34,386 nucleotides of DNA, taken from contig NZ_JALKFZ020000134.1 in the NCBI RefSeq assembly GCF_023243075.1, positions 1 through 34,386 on the forward strand, in the 5' to 3' direction. The position numbers and the translations under genes are program-made. Numbering within the stretch: position 1 is the stretch's first letter; the number at the start of each line of letters is the position of its first letter. The notes under the pieces were generated by a model. That model ran no database searches, was not told the origin of the DNA, and saw only the letters and a list, made by a program, of their open reading frames with translations. Shown here in pieces: positions 16,711-28,816 of the stretch. This stretch comes from Frankia sp. AiPa1 (GTDB lineage: Bacteria > Actinomycetota > Actinomycetes > Frankiales > Frankiaceae).

Positions 16711-17417
16711 GCGCCCGTTCGAAGGCCCGCCGCCGCGCGCTCGACATCCTCTTCGAGGCCGATGTACGCGGCGACCAGGTGGCCGCGATCCTCGCCGCTC
16801 GCAAACGCCGAGCCGACCCGCCGGTCTCGGAGTACACCGAGGGCTTGGTCGAGGGGGTCGTCGAGCACTGGCGGGAGATCAACGACCGGATCGGCCGGCA
16901 TGCCGAGGGCTGGACGTTGGAGCGGATGCCGCCGGTCGACCGCAACATCCTGCGCATCGCGGTCCTGGAGCTCGTCTGGCGGCCCGACGTCCCCGATCGG
17001 GTCGCGATCGACGAGGCCGTCGAGCTCGCGAAGACCCTGTCCACCGAGCGTTCGCCGGCGTTCGTCAACGGCCTGCTCGGTAGCCTGCTGGAAGCGGTCG
17101 AGTCGGCGGTGTCGCCCCCCGCCGGTGCGGCCGGTGCGGCCGGTGCCGCCGGTGCGGCCCCCGGAACCAGCGAGGCCGCGACCAATCCCGTCAACGCCGC
17201 CGATGCCTCCGAACCCGCCGATGCCAGCGGCCCTGGGGATCCCGTTGGTGCCGGCGACCTCGCCGATCCCCGAGAATCCCGAGGATCCGCCGATCTCGGA
17301 GAATCCCGCGAATCCGCCGATGCCGGCGATTCGGGCGAGACCGTGCCGCAGGCGGCGGGCGCCGGTGCGGCGTCAGGCCAGTCTGACGGAGCAGCCGAGT
17401 CCGGCCCGGCTGCCTGA
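16707..17417 (+). CDS. nusB: Transcription antitermination/ribosomal RNA synthesis factor NusB, probable CTG start
   Basis: 236 residues if read from CTG 16707. NusB binds boxA RNA with NusE in rRNA antitermination. Conserved helix 1, [20 protein letters not shown], lies upstream of the first ATG/GTG/TTG in frame (GTG 16779), so the annotated start must be earlier. No canonical start exists between the previous frame limit and that helix; CTG 16707 overlaps the efp stop as CTGA and is 4 nt after GGGTGA. The core (to about residue 135) contains [40 protein letters not shown] and [12 protein letters not shown] 100-residue Ala/Gly/Asp-rich tail with GAA and RES/DSG repeats follows; it is absent from standard ~140-residue NusB. 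Confidence 0.92.
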   Translation: MSARSKARRRALDILFEADVRGDQVAAILAARKRRADPPVSEYTEGLVEGVVEHWREINDRIGRHAEGWTLERMPPVDRNILRIAVLELVWRPDVPDRVAIDEAVELAKTLSTERSPAFVNGLLGSLLEAVESAVSPPAGAAGAAGAAGAAPGTSEAATNPVNAADASEPADASGPGDPVGAGDLADPRESRGSADLGESRESADAGDSGETVPQAAGAGAASGQSDGAAESGPAA

Positions 17418-17539
17418 TCGGTGGATTTCTCGAGACCGGGCGCGGGTGTCGCAGCTGGGCCCGGTCCGAATGTCTGACGTCCCGCCTGCCTGATCGGCTC
17501 CTCGGGCGGTCTGATCGGCGCGGCAGACTGACCGGGCGC

Positions 17540-17567
17540 TCGGCCCGTCCCGCACGTGCCGGGCCGA
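17540..17567 (+). terminator. Candidate nusB terminator hairpin
   Basis: TCGGCCCG (17540-17547) pairs perfectly with CGGGCCGA (17560-17567) around a 12-nt loop, about 120 nt past the nusB stop. No T-run follows, as is common in actinobacteria. A second hairpin, GGCGACA/TGTCGCC at 17608-17630, follows closely. Confidence 0.4.
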
Positions 17568-18023
17568 CCATCTACTGATAGGCCCCCGATCAACCGGCAT
17601 CACACACGGCGACATTCCATCCGTGTCGCCTGACCGCGCGTAGCCGACCCCGTCGCGGTTACCTCCGAGCCATCCGCCCCAGCGCGATCACGCCAGCCAT
17701 CGCCGGCCCCGGTGACCGATAGCCACGAAATATCGGGCCCGTGGCGTTGGCGAGATCCAAACAGGTCGTTGTGGGGGTGTTCGTGTCCGATTTGCCCCCC
17801 ATGGCGACCTGCTTAGAGGGATCTTGCTGCGCGGCTCGCTGCATGGCGTGACGATTCCCTGGAGCGGGGCCTTCGCTGGCGGGCGCTCGTTGGGAGACGG
17901 GGCCGCCGTCCGGTCAGAACGGAGTTCGGCCCGGTCGGCAGTGTGCCTGGTCGGCGTGAACACTGACTGCCCACGCTGACCGGTGGCCCTATCGCCGACT
18001 GCCGACTGCCGACTGCCGACTGA

Positions 18024-18114
18024 TGGCCGGTGGCGCTGGCGGCTAGTGCCGACTGGTGGCCGGTGGCCGGTGGCAGTGGCGGTGGCCGGTGGCGCTGGCG
18101 GCTAGTGCCGACTG
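18024..18114 (+). repeat. Two copies of a 32-bp direct repeat
   Basis: The segment at 18024-18055 recurs at 18083-18114 (59 bp apart), beginning tggccggtggcgctggcg. Between and around them are shorter tggccgg and gtggc units, and four gccgact heptamers precede the first copy. Confidence 0.8.
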
Positions 18115-18207
18115 CTGGCCGGCGGCAGTAGTTCGTGGCTGTGCCTGCTGGCGCTGACCGGTGGCGCTGACCGGGCGCTGACCCGGTACGCCGTCGCAGT
18201 GACGACG

Positions 18208-18249
18208 TACCGGGGTATTCCCGGCCGAGACATACCGGGATATCCCCGG
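18208..18249. promoter_or_regulatory. Pair of TACCGGG-N5-CCCGG palindromes
   Basis: TACCGGGGTATTCCCGG (18208-18224) and TACCGGGATATCCCCGG (18233-18249) are direct copies with two differences, and each is itself a palindrome with 5-bp arms and a 5-bp AT-rich centre. Centre-to-centre distance is 25 bp. This is the look of a doubled operator for a dimeric repressor. No supported gene starts just downstream. Confidence 0.4.
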
Positions 18250-18415
18250 CAAGGCTGCGCCGTGTGTGTGCGTCTGGTTCGGCGGCGACCGTGTCGCGAT
18301 GGATCCCGGAGCCGAACCGTCATCCCATCGGTCAAAGCTGGTCGTGCCACGGACGAAACCGCAGGTCGCGGTCCTGACGGGACCGCTGACGACGCCGCAG
18401 AACCACGACGATGCC

Positions 18416-18500
18416 GGAACTGCGGTGGTGCTGGAACTGCGGTGGTGCTGGAACTGCGGTGGTGCCGGAACTGCGGTGGTGCTGGAACTGCGGTGGTGCT
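18416..18500 (+). repeat. 17-bp minisatellite, five units
   Basis: Units ggaactgcggtggtgct start at 18416, 18433, 18450, 18467 and 18484; the third ends in cc instead of ct. A sixth unit is degenerate. The length is not a multiple of three. Confidence 0.9.
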
Positions 18501-18928
18501 GGGACTTGTTGTGACGCTGGGAACCGCGGCGTGGCCGGGAGCCGCCCGTCCTGCGCCCGCCCACCTTGACGCAACCGGCGGCGGGGTGGAACCGACGGCG
18601 TGCGGTGGTGGTAGTGGAGGAGGCGGTCGGTGCTGGCCGAGTGGATGACGTGGGGCGGGTCATTGCCGCCCGTCACCGGCCTCGCACTTTCGGGGCTCTG
18701 GCCTGCCGGCTCCTGGATTTCTCTGAGCCTTGCCCCGGCATCCCAGATGGTCGACGCTCCGGACGTTCGGAGCCCAGACCCGGCGTCTGGAGACGTCGGG
18801 CGTGTCAGCCGGGGAGTGTCTGAGCCGGTGGCTGTCTCACGGCATCCGGTGGCCTGGAAACCGTCAGCCTCTCAGACCTCAGCCTCAGACCTCAGCCTCA
18901 GACGTCGGCAGCCTCGGACGTCGGCCTC

Positions 18929-19426
18929 TCAGACGTCGGAGACGGACGCGTCCGCACCCTGCTCCGGGGACAGCACGCCCCAGGACACGAGCTGCTCGGT
19001 GAGCTTGCTCGGGGAGGTGTCGTAGATCACTGCGAGTGAACGCAGGTCCTCGTAGCGGATCGACAGCACCCGGCCGTTGTAGTCGCCGCGCTGGCTCTGG
19101 ATCGTCGCGGCGTAGCGGGCGAGCGGCCCGCCCTGCTCCTTGGGCACCTGGGAAAGACGCTCGAGGTCGAGCACGATCCGCGGGGACTGCTCCAAGGGTG
19201 CGACGGTGGAACCCTCGGGCAGCAGCTCCCCGACCGGAACGCCGTAGAACTCCGCGAGCTCCGAGAGGCGCTGCACGGTGACGGCGCGATCCCCGCGCTC
19301 GTAGGAACCGACGACGACGGCTTTCCACCGACCGTGCGACTTCTCCTCGACGCCATGAAGCGAGAGCCCCTGCTGGGTGCGTATTGCGCGCAGCCGAGCA
19401 CCGAGCGCCTTCGCATAGTCGGACAT
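18929..19426 (-). CDS. bldD: Developmental master regulator BldD
   Basis: 165 residues, leftward. In Streptomyces BldD is a dimeric repressor of sporulation genes, activated by tetrameric c-di-GMP. The N-terminal Xre-type helix-turn-helix is almost identical to it in the part I can recall: LRAIRTQQGLSLHGVEEKS, then GRWKAVVVGSYERGDRAVTV. The C-terminal c-di-GMP site R-G-D-X8-R-x-x-D is intact (R113-G-D115 and R124-Y-E-D127), inside YAATIQSQRGDYNG. ATG 19426 is chosen over the in-frame GTG 19438 because the AGGAG ribosome-binding site overlaps the latter. It is divergent from pyrR, with a BldD-box-like palindrome in between, suggesting autoregulation. Confidence 0.96.
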   Translation of the reverse strand: MSDYAKALGARLRAIRTQQGLSLHGVEEKSHGRWKAVVVGSYERGDRAVTVQRLSELAEFYGVPVGELLPEGSTVAPLEQSPRIVLDLERLSQVPKEQGGPLARYAATIQSQRGDYNGRVLSIRYEDLRSLAVIYDTSPSKLTEQLVSWGVLSPEQGADASVSDV

Positions 19427-19642
19427 CGGAGTGCCCACTCCTGTCGTGATTGATCATTGGAACCGGGGCTCATGCCACCGGCGGTTACCGATAGTAGTGC
19501 CCGCCGGGTTGAGGCTCGACACCCGGGGGGTCGTGTCGCTTCTTTCTTTGTACCACTTTCTGTAGCCCTCCGGTTGCGCGCTCCGCCTGCCCGGAGGGAA
19601 CTTCCGCACTTCGTCGTATCGGTATGTGCGCGCAGTGCCACG

Positions 19643-19657
19643 GTGACGGGCAGTCAC
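19643..19657. promoter_or_regulatory. bldD: Candidate BldD operator
   Basis: GTGACGGGCAGTCAC has perfect GTGAC/GTCAC arms with a 5-bp spacer, the spacing of the published BldD consensus (TnAC-N5-GTnA). The central bases do not match the weaker part of that consensus. It lies about 217 bp upstream of the bldD start and 187 bp upstream of pyrR. Confidence 0.45.
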
Positions 19658-19810
19658 GGCTTCGCGATGATAGTTGGCACGACAACGACATGCGAGGGGT
19701 GGGTGCGCGCGGCCCACCGGGTACCCCGCGCATATGCGGCCCCGGCCCCGTCCGGAGCCTCACACGGTCGGAGTGCCCTGGTAACGTCGCTGAGACCGCT
19801 CCTTTAAGGA

Positions 19811-19836
19811 CCGTCCCGTGAGGCGGGGAAGGAGGG
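19811..19836 (+). promoter_or_regulatory. PyrR-binding RNA leader of the pyr operon
   Basis: TCCCGTGAGG at 19814-19823 fits the conserved PyrR-binding loop (UCCNGNGAGG), flanked by CCG (19811-19813) and CGG (19824-19826) that close the stem. The ribosome-binding site GGAGGG (19831-19836) follows 4 nt after the stem and 7 nt before the pyrR GTG. No terminator/antiterminator pair is visible. As known for mycobacteria, PyrR bound with UMP would block translation rather than attenuate transcription. A palindrome TCCTTTAAGGA (19800-19810) abuts it. Confidence 0.8.
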
Positions 19837-19843
19837 ATGCCGC

Positions 19844-20467
19844 GTGGCCGCAAACGCCACGGGCGACCCTGTGTCGCGCCGTCCAGGCGTCGCCAGGACA
19901 GTACTGTCCGCCGACGACATCACTCGCATCGTCAGCCGGATCGCGCATCAGATCCTCGAGAAGACCACCGGGGGTGCCGGTGTCGTGCTTCTCGGTATAC
20001 CCACCCGTGGGGTACCTCTCGCACACCGGCTGGCACGCCGCGTACACGCCGTCGAAGGCGTGGATCTTCCTGTCGGCTCCCTCGACCCGACCATGTATCG
20101 CGACGATCTGCGACTGCGCGGGGTTCGGCCACTTGAGGTGACCGAGATTCCCGACGGCGGCGTCGACGGGCAGGTGGTGATCCTCGTCGACGACGTCCTG
20201 TTCTCCGGGCGCACCGTGCGTGCCGCCCTCGACGCACTGGCCGCCTACGGCCGGCCGCGGGCGGTACAGCTCGCTGTTCTCGTCGACCGTGGTCACCGGG
20301 AGCTCCCCATCCGCGCCGACTATGTCGGCAAGAACATGCCGACCTCCCGTCGTGAGTCGGTGGCCGTCCGGCTGCGCGAGGTTGACGGTGCCGACGGCGT
20401 ACTGATCCTGCCCCCGGCTCCCGACCCGGCCGCCGCGGGCGAGCCCGCCGCTCGGGACCGGGCATGA
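19844..20467 (+). CDS. pyrR: Bifunctional pyr operon regulator / uracil phosphoribosyltransferase
   Basis: 207 residues, GTG start. PyrR binds UMP or PRPP and, with UMP, its own operon leader RNA; many members also convert uracil to UMP. The PRPP-binding motif [19 protein letters not shown] (about 110-128) is intact; upstream are [18 protein letters not shown] and the substrate-near [35 protein letters not shown] is the conserved RNA-binding and dimer region. The N-terminal extension of about 20 residues and the Ala/Pro tail are genus-type additions. It heads the operon and its leader carries the matching RNA loop. Confidence 0.97.
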   Translation: MAANATGDPVSRRPGVARTVLSADDITRIVSRIAHQILEKTTGGAGVVLLGIPTRGVPLAHRLARRVHAVEGVDLPVGSLDPTMYRDDLRLRGVRPLEVTEIPDGGVDGQVVILVDDVLFSGRTVRAALDALAAYGRPRAVQLAVLVDRGHRELPIRADYVGKNMPTSRRESVAVRLREVDGADGVLILPPAPDPAAAGEPAARDRA

Positions 20468-20643
20468 CGGGACCGGGCGCGCCGGGACCGGGCGTGACGC
20501 GTGCTGGCGTGACGCGTGCTGGCGTGACGCGTGCTGGCGTGACGCGTGCTGGCGTGACGAGTGCGAACGGGATGGGTGCCGGTGCGATGGCCGCCGCTGG
20601 TGTGGCGAGCGCAGGCGTGACGGCGAACGGGGGTGGGGTGTGA
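20464..20643 (+). CDS. Possible 59-residue coupling ORF between pyrR and pyrB, GVTRA repeats
   Basis: ATG 20464 overlaps the pyrR stop by 4 nt (ATGA) and the frame ends at TGA 20641-20643, which overlaps the pyrB GTG (GTGA at 20640). The gap is thus filled exactly with coupling overlaps at both ends. The product contains four GVTRA pentapeptides encoded by a 15-bp tandem repeat and is otherwise Gly/Ala/Val-rich. No homologue comes to mind. It may serve to carry ribosomes from pyrR to pyrB rather than as a protein. Confidence 0.35.
   Translation: MTGPGAPGPGVTRAGVTRAGVTRAGVTRAGVTSANGMGAGAMAAAGVASAGVTANGGGV
20491..20565 (+). repeat. 15-bp tandem repeat between pyrR and pyrB
   Basis: Four identical ggcgtgacgcgtgct units start at 20491, 20506, 20521 and 20536; a fifth at 20551 is diverged. 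Being a multiple of three, the array keeps the bridging frame open. Confidence 0.9.
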
Positions 20644-21563
20644 GACGGCACCTGCTGACGACCGAGGAGCTCAGTCGGGACGACGCGCTGCTGGTGCTCG
20701 ACACCGCTGAACGCATGGCCCGGGTGGCCGAGGCGTCGGTTCGCAAGCTGCCGACCCTGCGCGGGCGCACCGTCGTCAACCTGTTCTTCGAGGATTCCAC
20801 CCGTACCCGCACGTCCTTCGAGGTAGCCGCCAAGAGACTGTCGGCCGATGTGATCAATTTTTCGGCGCGCGGGTCAAGCGTGTCGAAGGGAGAAAGCCTG
20901 AAGGACACGGCACAGACCCTGGAGGCGATGGGTGCTGACGCCGTGGTTTGCCGGCATTCGGCCAGTGGCGCGCCGCACCGGCTGGCGTCCTGGGTGCGGG
21001 GCAGCGTCGTCAACGCTGGCGACGGCACCCACGAACATCCGACCCAGGCGCTTCTCGACGCCTTCACGATGCGCCGCCGGCTCGGCCGGATCGAGGGGCT
21101 GCGCGTCACCATCGTCGGTGACGTGCTGCATTCCCGGGTGGCCCGTTCCAACATCTGGCTGTTGGCCACTCTGGGTGCCAGTGTGACGGTCGTGGCTCCG
21201 CCGACGCTGTTGCCGCTGGGTGTCTCCGCGTGGCCGGTCGAGGTGTCGTACGACCTGGATGCCGTGCTGCCCAAGAGCGATGTGGTGATGATGCTGCGGG
21301 TTCAGCGGGAGCGGATGTCGGCGGCCTACTTCCCGACCGAGCGTGAGTACAGCCGCCGATACGGCCTGGACGTCGACCGGGCCGCGATCCTTCCGGAGCA
21401 CGCTCTGGTGATGCATCCGGGGCCGATGGTGCGTGGCATGGAGATCGCCTCGCAGGTCGCCGACTCCGCCCGGTCGACCGTGGTGGAGCAGGTCGCGAAC
21501 GGGGTGAGTGTGCGGATGGCCGTGTTGTATCTGCTGCTGGGCGGTTCTGGGGAGGTCTCATGA
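20640..21563 (+). CDS. pyrB: Aspartate carbamoyltransferase catalytic chain
   Basis: 307 residues, GTG start. It joins carbamoyl phosphate and aspartate, the committed step of UMP synthesis. Carbamoyl-phosphate loop [20 protein letters not shown], then [20 protein letters not shown] (80s loop with Ser and Lys), [19 protein letters not shown], and the aspartate-binding RVQRERM and [13 protein letters not shown] segments are all present. No pyrI regulatory chain is seen, so it is expected to be the unregulated trimer or a complex with dihydroorotase. It overlaps pyrC by 4 nt. Confidence 0.98.
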   Translation: MRRHLLTTEELSRDDALLVLDTAERMARVAEASVRKLPTLRGRTVVNLFFEDSTRTRTSFEVAAKRLSADVINFSARGSSVSKGESLKDTAQTLEAMGADAVVCRHSASGAPHRLASWVRGSVVNAGDGTHEHPTQALLDAFTMRRRLGRIEGLRVTIVGDVLHSRVARSNIWLLATLGASVTVVAPPTLLPLGVSAWPVEVSYDLDAVLPKSDVVMMLRVQRERMSAAYFPTEREYSRRYGLDVDRAAILPEHALVMHPGPMVRGMEIASQVADSARSTVVEQVANGVSVRMAVLYLLLGGSGEVS

Positions 21564-22912
21564 GCACGGCTGGGGCAGGTGCTCGGGCAGGCAAGGCGTG
21601 GGTGCTGCGCCGGGTGCGTCCGCTCGGTGGCGACCCGGTCGACGTGCTGCTCGCGGACGGCGTGATCGCGTCGTGGCGCCCGGGCGGTTCGACCGGCCCG
21701 GACTCCGAAGGTCTGCCGCCGGGCACCACGATCCTCGACACCGACGGCCTGATCCTGCTGCCCGGCCTCGTCGACCTGCACACCCACCTGCGCGAACCTG
21801 GCCGGGAGGACGCCGAGACGGTCGGGTCCGGTACCCGGGCGGCGGCGCTCGGCGGCTTCACCACGGTGTTCGCGATGGCCAACACCAATCCGGTGGCTGA
21901 CACCGCGGGTGTGGTGGAGCAGGTCTACCGGCTCGGCGTCGACGCCGGGCACTGCGATGTGCGCCCGGTTGGTGCGGTCACCGTGGGCCTGGCCGGGCAG
22001 CGCCTCGCCGAGCTCGGCGCGATGGCCGGGTCCGCCGCGGGGGTGCGGGTGTTCTCCGACGACGGGCACTGCGTGTCCGACGCGCTGCTGATGCGCCGTG
22101 CGCTGGAGTACGTCAAAGCCTTTGACGGGGTCGTCGCCCAGCATGCCGAGGAGCCTCGCCTGACCGAAAACGCCCAGATGAACGAGGGCGTGGTGGCGGC
22201 TCGCCTGGGCCTGTCAGGCTGGCCCGCGGTCGCCGAGGAGGCGATCATCGCGCGGGATGCGCTGCTCGCCGGGCACGTCGACTCCCGCCTGCACATCTGT
22301 CATGTCTCCACCGCCGGCTCCGTGGAGATCATCCGCTGGGCCAAGGCGAAGGGCTGGCGGGTCACCGCCGAGGTCACCCCGCACCATCTGCTGCTGACCG
22401 AGGATCTGGTGAGCAGCTACGACCCCGTCTACAAGGTCAATCCGCCGCTGCGCACCGCCGACGACGTGGCGGCGCTGCGCGCCGGCCTCGCCGACGGCAC
22501 CATCGACTGCGTGGCCACCGATCACGCTCCGCACGCGGCTGAGGACAAGGAGACCGAGTGGGCCGCGGCCCGTCCCGGCATGCTCGGTCTGCAGACGGCG
22601 CTGTCGGTGGTGATGGAGACGATGGTCGTCGGCGGACGCCTCGACTGGGCCGGCGTCGCCGATCGGATGGCGCTGGCGCCGGCGCGCATCGGCGGGCTGC
22701 CGAGCCCGGCGGTCGACGCGGGTGGCTCGGTGGCGGTGGGCGCGCCCGCCACCGTCACCCTGCTCGATCCCTCGCCCTGGCAGGTCGTCGACCCGGGCGC
22801 GCTGGCCAGCCGTAGCCGCAACACCCCATACGCGGGCCGGTCCCTGCCGGGTGCGGTTCGCGCGACGTTCCTGCGCGGGCGGCCCACCGTGCTCGACGGG
22901 ATGATCGTATGA
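21560..22912 (+). CDS. pyrC: Dihydroorotase
   Basis: 450 residues, ATG overlapping the pyrB stop, with GGGGAGG as ribosome-binding site. It cyclises carbamoyl aspartate to dihydroorotate. The amidohydrolase metal motif is [28 protein letters not shown], the metal His region [11 protein letters not shown] and [10 protein letters not shown], substrate-binding [12 protein letters not shown], and the metal Asp in [10 protein letters not shown] all follow. The longer class I type, like Gram-positive enzymes. It overlaps the next gene by 4 nt. Confidence 0.98.
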   Translation: MSTAGAGARAGKAWVLRRVRPLGGDPVDVLLADGVIASWRPGGSTGPDSEGLPPGTTILDTDGLILLPGLVDLHTHLREPGREDAETVGSGTRAAALGGFTTVFAMANTNPVADTAGVVEQVYRLGVDAGHCDVRPVGAVTVGLAGQRLAELGAMAGSAAGVRVFSDDGHCVSDALLMRRALEYVKAFDGVVAQHAEEPRLTENAQMNEGVVAARLGLSGWPAVAEEAIIARDALLAGHVDSRLHICHVSTAGSVEIIRWAKAKGWRVTAEVTPHHLLLTEDLVSSYDPVYKVNPPLRTADDVAALRAGLADGTIDCVATDHAPHAAEDKETEWAAARPGMLGLQTALSVVMETMVVGGRLDWAGVADRMALAPARIGGLPSPAVDAGGSVAVGAPATVTLLDPSPWQVVDPGALASRSRNTPYAGRSLPGAVRATFLRGRPTVLDGMIV

Positions 22913-24060
22913 GTGCTGTTCTCTCCGCCGGACCGGCTGTCCTTTCCGCCGGACCAGTCCTGGTTGCGGCCGGGTCGACCCAGACGCGCCTGGCCCTTCG
23001 CGTCCTGCTCGTCGTCGGCCTGCTGCTGGTGGTCATCGCGGCCTTGGGCGCGCTGGTCCGGGCCTGGCGCAACCGCGCGCAGCGGCGCGAGGAGGACGGC
23101 CTGCCCGATGTGCCCGACCTGCCCGAGGCGCCGGCCGAGCCCGGCACCGTCCTCGCCGCGCCGCTGCGCGGGACGTACCTCGGCACCGCCGACGCCGGCC
23201 ACTGGCGGGAGTGGATCGCCACCCGTGGCCTGGGCGGCCGCCTCGGCGGCTACCTCAGCGTGTACGAGACCGGGGTGCGGGTCGACCAGGGCGGTACGGC
23301 GTTCTGGATTCCGCGCGAGGCGGTGCGGGGGGCGCGCCTGGAACGTGCCCATGCCGGGAAGGTCTCGACGCCGGGCCGGCTCATCGTCGTGGCCTGGTCG
23401 TATGGCGGGCGTGAGCTGGAGACCGGGTTCCGCGGGGAGGACCGGGCCCGCCAGCCCAAGGTGGTCCGGGCCGTGCACGAACTGATCGGTCCGCCGCCGC
23501 CGCATCTTGCCTCCGGCGATGTCACCTCGCCGCACGCCCTGCCTTGGGTCCGCCCTCGGCTGCGCCCACGATCGATCGGGCACGGCGGCCCGCCGCGGCC
23601 GGGATCGGGTCAGCCCACCGAGGAGATGCCCGCCATCCGAGCCGGCCTTCGCCGCCGCCGTGGCTCCGCCCGATCCGACGGCCGCCAGGGCGATCCGCGG
23701 GCCGCTGCCGCCCGCTACCCGGGCCGTCGGCCGGAAGCGGCCGAGCCCCCTCGCCGCCGGCAGCCGGGCTATCCGGATCCCGGGCGGTCCGCGAGCCCGG
23801 GTACCGAGAGCAGGGGCTTTCCCACCGCCGCGGCGGCCGACTCGGCCGACTCGGCCGACTGGTATGCCGATCCGCGGCCGGCGCAGTCCAGGCGTCCCGG
23901 GCACTCCCACCAGACCCAGACCGGCGGATCGCCCCACGCGGCCGCCCCGCGCCCCGGGGGCCGGGTGCCGCCCGAACCCACCGACTCCGGCCGGTTTCCG
24001 GTCGTCGATCCGTTGACCTCGCCGCTTGGCGAGGTCCGCAGGCTGAAGGAGGATCGTTGA
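22909..24060 (+). CDS. Pyr-operon membrane protein with PH-like domain (Rv1382-type)
   Basis: 383 residues, start ATG overlapping the pyrC stop by 4 nt. A single transmembrane helix (about residues 20-46, ALRVLLVVGLLLVVIAALGA) is followed by a globular domain (about 65-195) with RGTYLGTADAGHWREWIATR, LGGYLSVYETGVRVDQGG and LIVVAWSYGGRELETGF, which resembles the PH-like protein found between pyrC and carA in mycobacteria and streptomycetes. The last 185 residues are disordered and Arg/Pro-rich. It overlaps the carA start by 4 nt (TTGA). Its position in the pyr operon is conserved in actinobacteria, but its role is not known to me. Confidence 0.82.
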   Translation: MSAVLSAGPAVLSAGPVLVAAGSTQTRLALRVLLVVGLLLVVIAALGALVRAWRNRAQRREEDGLPDVPDLPEAPAEPGTVLAAPLRGTYLGTADAGHWREWIATRGLGGRLGGYLSVYETGVRVDQGGTAFWIPREAVRGARLERAHAGKVSTPGRLIVVAWSYGGRELETGFRGEDRARQPKVVRAVHELIGPPPPHLASGDVTSPHALPWVRPRLRPRSIGHGGPPRPGSGQPTEEMPAIRAGLRRRRGSARSDGRQGDPRAAAARYPGRRPEAAEPPRRRQPGYPDPGRSASPGTESRGFPTAAAADSADSADWYADPRPAQSRRPGHSHQTQTGGSPHAAAPRPGGRVPPEPTDSGRFPVVDPLTSPLGEVRRLKEDR

Positions 24061-25351
24061 GCACCCTCACCCCGAGCGCCGGTGGCGCGCCGAATGCCGC
24101 GGGCGCGCCGAATGCCGCCGGCTCGACCGCCCCGGCCGCGGCGAGTCGCCCGTCCCGAGCAGTGCTGATGCTGGAGGATGGGCGCGCCTTCACCGGCGAG
24201 GCGTACGGCGCCGTCGGCGAGGCGTTCGGCGAGGCCGTGTTCTCCACCGGGATGACCGGCTACCAGGAGACACTCAGCGACCCCTCGTTCCACGGCCAGA
24301 TCGTCATCATGACCGCGCCGCACATCGGGAACACCGGCGTCAACGACGACGACTACGAGTCCGACCGGATCCAGGTCGCCGGGTTCGTGGTCCGCGACCC
24401 GGCCCGGCGCCCGTCCAACTGGCGTTCGCGCGGCAGCCTCGACGACGAGCTGACCGCCGCCGGCGTGGTCGGCATCAGCGGCATCGATACCCGGGCGCTC
24501 ACCCGCCACCTGCGTGAACGGGGGGCGATGCGCTGCGGCATCAGCAGCGTCCTGGACGAGCCGTCCGATCCGGGCGCTGGCGTTGGCGCCGGCGTTGGCG
24601 GCTCGGAGTCGGCCGGCGATCGGCAGGGCGCGCTGCTCGCCCGGGTGCGACGCTCGCCGAAGATGATCGGCGCCGACCTCGCCCCGCTCGTGTCCACCCC
24701 GGCGCCCTACCTGGTGCCGGCCGCCGACGGCGCACCGGCGCGCTTTACCGTCGCGGCGCTGGACCTCGGCATCAAACGGGCGACCCCGCTGGCACTCGCC
24801 GCGCTCGGCTGTGACGTGCATGTGCTGCCGGCCCGCAGTACCGGCGAGCAGTTGCTCGCGCTGAACCCGGACGGGGTGTTCCTGTCCAACGGGCCGGGCG
24901 ATCCGGCCAGCGCCGACTATGCCGTCGACGCGCTGCGCGCGGTTCTTGAGGCGGGCGTGCCGGTGTTCGGCATCTGCTTCGGCCACCAGGTGCTGGCCCG
25001 AGCGCTGGGCTTCGAGACCTACAAGCTGACCTACGGCCACCGTGGGGTGAACCAGCCGGTGGGCGACACGGCCACCGGACGCATCGCGGTGACCAGCCAG
25101 AACCACGGTTTCGCCGTGCGCGCGCCCCTGACCGGTGCGACCGACACCCCGTTCGGCCGGGTGGTGGCCAGCCACATCGGTCTCAACGACGACGTCGTCG
25201 AGGGATTGGAGTGCCTGGACGTGCCCGCTTTCAGCGTGCAGTTCCACCCCGAGGCAGCGCCCGGCCCGCACGACGCGGCCGGCCTGTTCGAGAGGTTCCG
25301 TGACCTGATGGCGGGCAGCCGGGCGGCCGGGAACGCGGGAGGGCCGGCCTG

Positions 25352-25352
<1 letters not shown>
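24057..25352 (+). CDS. carA: Carbamoyl-phosphate synthase small (glutaminase) subunit, TTG start
   Basis: 431 residues. It hydrolyses glutamine and passes ammonia to CarB. The TTG at 24057 is chosen: AAGGAGG lies at 24046-24052 and TTGA overlaps the stop of the preceding gene; no ATG/GTG start gives the family N-terminus better. The first 35 residues are low-complexity ([14 protein letters not shown]). The N-terminal half has [20 protein letters not shown] and [20 protein letters not shown]. The glutaminase triad is Cys307 (FGICFGHQ), His397 and Glu399 ([12 protein letters not shown]). It ends one base into the carB start. Confidence 0.96.

Positions 25353-28812
<3,460 letters not shown>

Positions 28813-28816
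<4 letters not shown>

Larger units (their letters stand above)
17418..18928. other. 1.5-kb repeat-rich region without a convincing gene
   Basis: The region lies between convergent nusB and bldD. Open frames in it have codon third positions clearly less GC-biased than the flanking genes, and no product is recognisable. Contents from left to right: hairpins at 17540-17567 and 17608-17630; four gccgact units at about 17995-18022; a 32-bp direct repeat (18024-18055 and 18083-18114); two CCGGG-N5-CCCGG palindromes (18208-18249); a 17-bp minisatellite (18416-18500); and degenerate cctcagac repeats against the bldD 3' end (about 18865-18930). Confidence 0.6.
19427..19843. other. Divergent regulatory region between bldD and pyrR
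   Basis: 417 nt holding the bldD promoter (leftward; a TACTAT -10-like hexamer is read on the minus strand at 19491-19496), a BldD-box-like palindrome at 19643-19657, a TAACGT -10-like hexamer for pyrR at 19782-19787, and the PyrR-binding leader. No gene is supported. Confidence 0.6.

Noticed and set aside
17659..17963. Two short minus-strand frames in the nusB-bldD gap
   Set aside because: Third codon positions are clearly less GC-rich than in neighbouring genes, no ribosome-binding site fits, and the products resemble nothing known.
18266..18514. 82-codon frame beginning just after the paired palindromes
   Set aside because: Much of it is the translated 17-bp minisatellite, third-position GC is low for this genome, and no good ribosome-binding site precedes it.
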